Shown here: positions 1-3,289 of the stretch, piece by piece | Position numbering within the stretch: the stretch's first letter is position 1 | How the letters are laid out: every line of letters starts with the position of its first letter | Assembly: GCA_020061995.1 (NCBI GenBank) | Contig: JAGUXE010000374.1 | Span: forward strand, 1-5,780 | Origin: Ignavibacteriales bacterium | Lineage (GTDB): Bacteria > Bacteroidota > Ignavibacteria > Ignavibacteriales > Ignavibacteriaceae | Direction: 5' to 3' | Length of the DNA: 5,780 bases | Translations under genes and position numbers: made by a program | Notes under the pieces: generated by a model | Database searches by the model: none | What the model saw: only the letters and a program-made list of their open reading frames with translations | What the model was told of the DNA's origin: nothing

Positions 1-321
1 AACCGACAGTATAAAGTCGATATTCGCGTGTGTGTAACAGGAAGAAGGATGTTGCTTAAGATAATTGGAGTAATGGTTTTTGTCCAGGGAAAGGATCAGC
101 GGCTTTCCTTTCTTGAAAGCCGTGTAGAGATTGAAAATTAAAGCACTCAATAGCTCGTACTTTTCGCCCATCAAACGGACGATTCCGGTATAACCCGTAA
201 AATACCGCTCCCAAATCTCATTGATGAGGTCACCGAATTCAGTGAAGTTCTTTTGTGAATGAAAAAGACGTGCGTTCATAAATCGTCCATCAGGGTAATT
301 CTTTTGTATCTCTGTCGACAT
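1..321 (-). CDS. Unrecognised protein, N-terminal 107 residues (runs off left edge)
   Basis: The frame is open from an ATG at 321 to the window edge, so only the N-terminal part is present. I do not recognise the family with certainty. The start is well supported: a strong Shine-Dalgarno (AAGGAGGAAA) lies just upstream, inside the end of the preceding HTH gene, and the two genes share one base in a TAATG stop/start overlap, which points to coupled translation. The visible part is soluble with no signal peptide or membrane segment. It has a helical segment with aromatics (INEIWERYFTGYTG, about 34-47), another helical stretch (ELLSALIFNLYTAFKKGKP, about 56-74), then a Ser/Tyr-rich stretch (SNYLKQHPSSCYTHANIDFI, about 85-104). 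The layout vaguely recalls winged-helix or replication-initiator-like proteins of mobile elements, but that is a guess from style and from the neighbouring HTH gene and repeats. The rest of the gene lies outside the window. Confidence 0.75.
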   Translation of the reverse strand, partial: MSTEIQKNYPDGRFMNARLFHSQKNFTEFGDLINEIWERYFTGYTGIVRLMGEKYELLSALIFNLYTAFKKGKPLILSLDKNHYSNYLKQHPSSCYTHANIDFILSV

Positions 322-512
322 TATTTTCCTCCTTCTTGAGTAGTAGATTTGTTATTGCGGGCATTCTTATATTCCTCGACTTTTGCTGCGTCGATTACAT
401 ATACGTTGCCGACTTTCATCCCTTCGAGTTCTTTCATTTTTATTAGTATCCAGACCCACTGACGTGAGCAATTTAGGATTTGGGATGTCTGTTTTATAGA
501 TAGTAGCTGCAT
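321..512 (-). CDS. Small MerR/excisionase-family helix-turn-helix DNA-binding protein
   Basis: This 63-residue protein is almost entirely one HTH_17-type (MerR-like, excisionase-family) domain. Residues 4-12 (LSIKQTSQI) give the opening helix, NCSRQWVWILIK (about 14-25) the turn and recognition helix, and GMKVGNVYVIDAAKVEEY (about 31-48) the beta-wing and final helix. In most relatives the wing reads like KxGxxYxIxxxxVxxF, which fits well. Such proteins act as recombination directionality factors (Xis) or as small regulators of element genes. No integrase is visible, so a regulator role is equally possible. A good ribosome site (AAAGGTGA) lies about 4 nt before the ATG. Its stop overlaps the start of the downstream gene by one base. 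The long upstream non-coding region carries paired direct repeats that could be its binding site (inference). The Lys/Asn-rich tail after residue 49 is probably disordered. Confidence 0.85.
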   Translation of the reverse strand: MQLLSIKQTSQILNCSRQWVWILIKMKELEGMKVGNVYVIDAAKVEEYKNARNNKSTTQEGGK

Positions 513-574
513 AGTTCACCTTTATTGTTTGTTATCATTTACAACCGCAATTAGTGAAAGCAGATTAGCGAGAT

Positions 575-582
575 CAAATTTA
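575..582 (-). promoter_or_regulatory. Possible -7 promoter box for the HTH gene
   Basis: Read on the minus strand this is TAAATTTG, an exact match to the Bacteroidota -7 consensus TAnnTTTG. It lies about 63 nt before the HTH start codon, leaving a leader of ordinary length, and it abuts the direct repeats, which would then sit across the -15 to -75 region where a regulator could act. I do not see a clear -33 TTG box at the right distance, and the consensus comes from Bacteroidetes sigma factors, so its use in this organism is uncertain. Confidence 0.25.
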
Positions 583-642
583 TTATTGATGAAGTCGATT
601 TACACTTTTTTGCATTCTTGATGAAATCGATTTACACTCTTT
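582..642. repeat. Two 29-nt direct repeats, 32-nt period, upstream of HTH gene
   Basis: Copies at 582-610 and 614-642 match at 26 of 29 positions by eye, separated by 3 nt (TGC). The core shared by both is TTGATGAA, then G or A, then TCGATTTACACT. The second copy contains the perfect palindrome AAATCGATTT; in the first copy one base breaks it. The 32-nt period is close to three helical turns, so both copies face the same side of the DNA. This suggests paired binding sites for a protein, either the adjacent HTH protein or a replication-type initiator (iteron-like). Which protein binds cannot be decided from sequence alone. Two copies are too few, and too close, for a CRISPR array. Confidence 0.7.
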
Positions 643-686
643 AACGACACTAGGAAAAACAGATCTAAATGACCGTCAGAAAGTGG

Positions 687-701
687 AAATGAGGCTCATT
701 T
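687..701. repeat. 15-nt interrupted palindrome AAATGAG-g-CTCATTT
   Basis: Two perfect 7-nt arms are separated by a single G. The loop is too short for an RNA hairpin, so if functional it is more likely a dimeric DNA-binding site than a terminator. It stands alone, about 45 nt from the direct repeats and about 120 nt past the ArdC stop. No second copy was noticed in the window. Confidence 0.4.
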
Positions 702-821
702 TTGGTTCAGATGATACGAATTGACTCTTTTTTCAGAGATGTCCCTTGAGGACATAATTGTTCTGACTAAATAGTTGTTATCGGTTCAGTTAATGTCAGC
801 AATAGTAAATTAACCTCCCCG

Positions 822-1673
822 TTATTCGGTCTCGACAGACATAGGGTTTATTCTTTCAAAACTATAGCTGTTGTCTTGCAGAATGTAGCCGACAGATTGG
901 CGTGAAAGGGTTACTGCTTTGATAAACGAGGTCTCTTTCTCCTTGATTAGTTTCAACCAGCTTTCAATGTATGAGGCTTGGTTCTCTATAACCATCGGCT
1001 CGAGACCACATATGCTGCAGAGATAAGATGAGCCTATTTCTGCAATCAGTTCTTCAACTGCATCTTCTTCTTTATCTGTCCAGACCAGATTCCGGTTTAG
1101 CCTTGATTTATGCCCGGTCCAATGAATCAGTTCATGGAATAGCGAGGAGTAATATTCTGCCGGGGAATCAAACCCGCTAATGTCAGGTAAAGAGATGTAA
1201 TCATAAAGTACATTATAATAGCATCGGGAGATGTTGTTCTGAACTATCGGCTGTTCCTTCATTCCGGCAATGAGTGATTCACATTCATAGTTGAGGGGTT
1301 TAGGCTTATCAATATCGTAAAGAGAAGTTTGACTCAGATTAAATACATAACTTACTTTAACAAAGGGCATTTTTTCGGGCGGGGAATCTTTCTCTCCCTT
1401 TTCCTCGAGGAGATTCCAGTAAATAATGGGGGAACCATTTTCACCTTTGCGAACTAACCCATTCTTCTCCTTGCACTGCAAGTATGTAAGGTAATATGGG
1501 GATGGATATTCATTAAGGGATAAAGCTACGAAGTTTATTCCGTTGTAGGGGCGTTTAGAGATATAGTTAACCGGAACACCGCTGCTCCATGACTTTCTCC
1601 ATGGAAGTACCCCCTCGCTCAGCTTTTGGGTAATCTTTGCTATCAGTGAATTGAATAAATCAGCCCTTTTCAT
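822..1673 (-). CDS. ardC: ArdC-family antirestriction protein (ssDNA-binding + zinc MPTase-like domain)
   Basis: This 283-residue protein has the two-part ArdC layout. The N-terminal ssDNA-binding domain (about 1-120) shows the family signatures LPWRKSW (23-29), RPYNGINFVAL (41-51) and KGENGSPIIYW (76-86). The C-terminal metallopeptidase-like domain carries SLFHELIHWTGHKSRLNR (177-194) with the HExxH zinc site at H180-E181-H184, followed by EELIAEIGSSYLC (207-219), which supplies conserved acidic residues and a likely third ligand. The end (NQASYIESWLKLIKE, 231-245) is also typical. Length is normal for the family. ArdC proteins bind single-stranded DNA and protect entering plasmid DNA from host restriction; whether the zinc site cleaves peptides is not settled. 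The ATG at 1673 shares an ATGA overlap with the upstream gene's stop and has a GGAGGT site about 4 nt before it, so translation is probably coupled. It is the last gene of the four-gene operon. Confidence 0.93.
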   Translation of the reverse strand: MKRADLFNSLIAKITQKLSEGVLPWRKSWSSGVPVNYISKRPYNGINFVALSLNEYPSPYYLTYLQCKEKNGLVRKGENGSPIIYWNLLEEKGEKDSPPEKMPFVKVSYVFNLSQTSLYDIDKPKPLNYECESLIAGMKEQPIVQNNISRCYYNVLYDYISLPDISGFDSPAEYYSSLFHELIHWTGHKSRLNRNLVWTDKEEDAVEELIAEIGSSYLCSICGLEPMVIENQASYIESWLKLIKEKETSFIKAVTLSRQSVGYILQDNSYSFERINPMSVETE

Positions 1674-2203
1674 AGAACCTCCGAGCGGATGGTATTGCCG
1701 TTAGACTTACTTCTGGCAATGAATAGAGTGATGGCTATTCTGCTTACATCAATCATATTCCCAAGTTCATTTTGAATTTCCAGAGCATCAGTGTATGATT
1801 TCAGCATTATCTCAAAGTAGTTGTCTGAGATACTTCCTTGCTCTTTAATAAAGCTCTCTGAGAGCTTAGGCTTCTCAGTAATAATGGGTGCTGCAGGTGT
1901 ATGTGAGTTTATGGCATTTTGCTGTGCAACTTTCTGAGGAAGAGTGACTTCATAATTAGTAACTACTTTGTTCCCTTTCTGAACGGCAGTTTTATTTATT
2001 ATTGCTTTATCTCCCTTTTTTAAATTAAATAGCTCAAAATGGACAGGTGCAGGGGCAAAGAAACTATATTCTGACTCTTCAGAAATTACAGCATACATAA
2101 AATATGGACCCCAAGAGTTTTCACCGATAACAGGTTCATCATATAGAAGTTCGATCTCTACCGGCTGGTTTAGTTTAAGTTCAAGTTTAGTTCGCTGTGT
2201 CAT
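1670..2203 (-). CDS. Predicted OB-fold-like ssDNA-binding protein of a mobile element (177 aa)
   Basis: I cannot name the exact family. From the ATG at 2203 the protein is 177 residues. Residues 1-88 are strand-rich (LNQPVEIELLYDEPVIG, 11-27; GPYFMYAVI, 32-40; SFFAPAPVHFELF, 47-59; LKKGDKAIINKTA, 61-73), the pattern of an OB-like barrel with a 'LKKGD' turn seen in phage and plasmid ssDNA-binding proteins. A Pro/Ala/Asn linker (about 90-115) leads to a helical C-terminal part (YFEIMLKSYTDALEIQNELG, 129-148, then VSRIAITLFIARSKSNG, 153-169). Start choice: an in-frame ATG at 2245 would add 14 residues and also has a purine-rich site, but the ATG at 2203 has a strong GGAGGT at 6 nt, begins where the domain begins, and cuts the overlap with the upstream gene from 59 to 17 nt. 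Its position between Gam-like and ArdC genes supports a DNA-binding role (inference). Confidence 0.82.
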   Translation of the reverse strand: MTQRTKLELKLNQPVEIELLYDEPVIGENSWGPYFMYAVISEESEYSFFAPAPVHFELFNLKKGDKAIINKTAVQKGNKVVTNYEVTLPQKVAQQNAINSHTPAAPIITEKPKLSESFIKEQGSISDNYFEIMLKSYTDALEIQNELGNMIDVSRIAITLFIARSKSNGNTIRSEVL

Positions 2204-2714
2204 CACTGACCTCCATGTTTTGTTTAAGTTTAAGTGAAAATTCATCTTCTCCCTCGATTAGCTTTACTCCGGCGGGGATACGACCGGACTTTTTGATAAT
2301 TGATTTTATTGATGTAAGGTTTGGTTTAATCTGTTCCGGAACTAATGTAACCATATCGTGAGTAGCTGATGCAAGGAACTGATCTAAGTCCTCAACTTCT
2401 ACTTTGTCAGGTTTCTTTCTAAGCTTCAGCGTTCCGTGTGGCAAATCGATGGTCTTCTGATTGAGACTTCTGAGCCATGTTTCAAGTTTAGACTTTAGCA
2501 GTTCTATTCTTTCAGACTCTTTCTGGTTGCGGCGTAAAGCCCAGTCGTTGATAATCTCTACCTCCTTCTTGGTCTGTTCAAACGTGGATGTGATTTTATC
2601 TTCGAGCCTCGCTATTTCGATAATTATCAAATCGAAATAGGCTTGAGTTTGAAGCTCTTCTTTCTGCTCGGCTTCAAGAAGCAGTTCGTCGAGGAAGTTT
2701 ACTTCTTCTTCCAT
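2187..2714 (-). CDS. Gam/Gp157-like protein (host-nuclease inhibitor type), 175 aa
   Basis: The protein begins with an acidic stretch and a long predicted coiled coil (about 10-85, rich in E, K, L), including the segment IINDWALRRNQKESERIE (54-71). Then comes a compact C-terminal part: IDLPHGTLKLRKKPDKVEVE (89-108), and SIKSIIKKSGRIPAGVKLIE (135-154) followed by DEFSLKL (157-163). The coiled coil plus 'pyGtlkfRk-p' and 'aIK..iK.G..p.GV.l' pattern is that of Gam-like proteins of Mu-type phages and of the related-looking Siphovirus Gp157 family. Gam binds ends of double-stranded DNA and shields them from host exonucleases; Gp157-type proteins occur in phage recombination clusters. I cannot decide between the two from sequence alone. 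The start at 2714 has an AGGAG site about 9 nt upstream and lies 22 nt after the RadC-like stop; the end overlaps the next gene by 17 nt. It is inside the four-gene operon. Confidence 0.82.
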   Translation of the reverse strand: MEEEVNFLDELLLEAEQKEELQTQAYFDLIIIEIARLEDKITSTFEQTKKEVEIINDWALRRNQKESERIELLKSKLETWLRSLNQKTIDLPHGTLKLRKKPDKVEVEDLDQFLASATHDMVTLVPEQIKPNLTSIKSIIKKSGRIPAGVKLIEGEDEFSLKLKQNMEVSDDTAN

Positions 2715-2736
2715 AGAGTGGTTCTCCTTTTGTTGG

Positions 2737-3069
2737 TTAGTTAATTAATCGTTTCTCCACAAATGATGTGTAAGCATCATCTGTAAAGATTATATGGTCG
2801 AATACCGATATTTCAATAAGCTTTCCGGCATCAACTAATTTCTGCGTGATAGATAGATCTTCTTTTGATGGTTCAAGATTTCCGGAGGGATGGTTGTGGG
2901 CAAGTATTATATTGGCGCAAGTAGCAACTATAGCTCCTCGAAATACTTCTCTCGGATGGACGAGTGAGGAGTTTAGTGATCCTTCAGAGATAACTTCAAA
3001 TCCGGTTACTATGTTTGCACTGTTTAACCAGAAGACAACAAAGCGTTCTCTTACTTCTCCTTCAAACAA
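2737..3069 (-). CDS. RadC-family JAB/JAMM domain protein, main part of a frameshifted gene
   Basis: These 110 residues hold nearly the whole RadC/JAB domain: EVRERFVVFWLNSANIV (5-21), VHPREVFRGAIVAT (37-50), the metal-binding AHNHPSGNLEPSKED (57-71, with H58, H60, D71) and FDHIIFTDDAYTSF (90-103). All the usual metal-site residues are present. The frame has no ATG; it can begin only at a TTG (3069) in the middle of the fold without a ribosome site. The missing first strand is encoded in another frame just upstream (3051-3191). Joining them by a -1 shift at the T5 run (A5 at 3068-3072 on the plus strand) gives about 151 residues, the normal length of the short RadC proteins of mobile elements. 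Despite the name, such proteins have no proven repair role; they cluster with antirestriction and ssDNA-binding genes as here. The gene may be a true pseudogene, a sequencing error or a slippage gene. Confidence 0.88.
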   Translation of the reverse strand: MFEGEVRERFVVFWLNSANIVTGFEVISEGSLNSSLVHPREVFRGAIVATCANIILAHNHPSGNLEPSKEDLSITQKLVDAGKLIEISVFDHIIFTDDAYTSFVEKRLIN

Positions 3070-3191
3070 AAATTGAAGTTGTCGAATATGTCACCGGGGT
3101 GAGTTATCTTAATTTTCCGGTTCTTCAGTTGCGGGTATGTTTCTGCGGAGTCTTTGAACTTCCACGATATGTTGCGGATGTAATGTTTCAT
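3051..3191 (-). pseudogene. N-terminal fragment of the frameshifted RadC-like gene (46 aa)
   Basis: The frame starts with an ATG at 3191 preceded by AAAAGGAA at 6 nt and encodes 46 residues before TAA. It ends in KIKITHPGDIFDNFNF followed by six out-of-frame residues. The motif 'kI.sPeDiy..f' is the standard lead-in to RadC-type JAB domains, which continue directly into 'E.rErFvv.wL', exactly what the shifted frame 2737-3069 supplies (EGEVRERFVVFWL). It is therefore the true beginning of the RadC-like gene and the likely first start of the minus-strand operon. If no frameshifting occurs, the cell makes only this short peptide from this start. Confidence 0.78.
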
Positions 3192-3289
3192 GATGGGTTC
3201 CTTTTAGATTTATTAAGAAATAGTTAAGTTAATAGAACATTTTTTTTCATTATTGCTCTGATTCTTATCAGCTAAAGAATGGAATTAGT
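3192..3289. other. 98-nt divergent intergenic region
   Basis: This AT-rich gap separates the start of the leftward operon from the start of the rightward T9SS gene, so it should contain promoters for both. It has an eight-base T-run (3240-3247) and a small perfect inverted repeat CTGAT-tctt-ATCAG (3258-3271) close to the rightward start. I see no clear match to the TTG/TAnnTTTG promoter pair on either strand and call no specific promoter. The rightward ribosome site is weak (GGA at 3281-3283). Confidence 0.5.

Larger units (their letters stand above)
513..821. other. 309-nt non-coding region between ArdC operon and HTH gene
   Basis: No convincing gene lies here on either strand; the longest ATG frame I traced on the minus strand is 19 codons and has no relative I know. 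The region separates the end of the ArdC gene from the HTH gene. Both are read leftwards, so it should hold the terminator of one unit and the promoter of the next. It contains a pair of direct repeats (582-642), a possible promoter element (575-582) and an interrupted palindrome (687-701), listed separately. I found no clear GC-rich hairpin followed by a T-run in the leftward direction, so no intrinsic terminator is called. Confidence 0.7.

Noticed and set aside
590..640. Both repeat copies read ATGAARTCGATTTACACT on the plus strand, resembling short MKSIYT peptide starts like the start of the T9SS gene (MKSII)
   Set aside because: The frames stop after 10 and 7 codons, and the likeness to the T9SS signal peptide start is too short to mean anything; conservation as DNA sites is the better reading.
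582..642. Direct repeats as a degenerate CRISPR array
   Set aside because: There are only two copies separated by 3 nt, no spacer-length gap, and no cas gene in view.
780..821. Inverted repeat GTTAAT...ATTAAC just after the ArdC stop as a terminator
   Set aside because: The stem is six AT-rich base pairs with a loop of about 14 nt and no following T-run in the leftward direction; too weak to call.
2204..2245. Longer N-terminus (start at 2245) for the OB-like protein
   Set aside because: It would extend the overlap with the Gam-like gene to 59 nt, while the ATG at 2203 has the stronger GGAGGT ribosome site and begins at the domain edge. It is not fully excluded, because a purine-rich site also precedes 2245.
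2846..3076. Plus-strand open frame of 76 codons opposite the RadC-like gene
   Set aside because: It lies antisense to a well-supported JAB domain, resembles no protein family and has no supporting context; it is a shadow frame.
3015..3227. Plus-strand open frame of 70 codons across the RadC start
   Set aside because: It is antisense to the N-terminal RadC fragment and the operon leader, with no family resemblance.
3211..3247. TATTAA...TTAATA followed by a T-run as a rightward terminator
   Set aside because: The stem is entirely A/T, no rightward gene ends here, and the site is inside a divergent promoter region.
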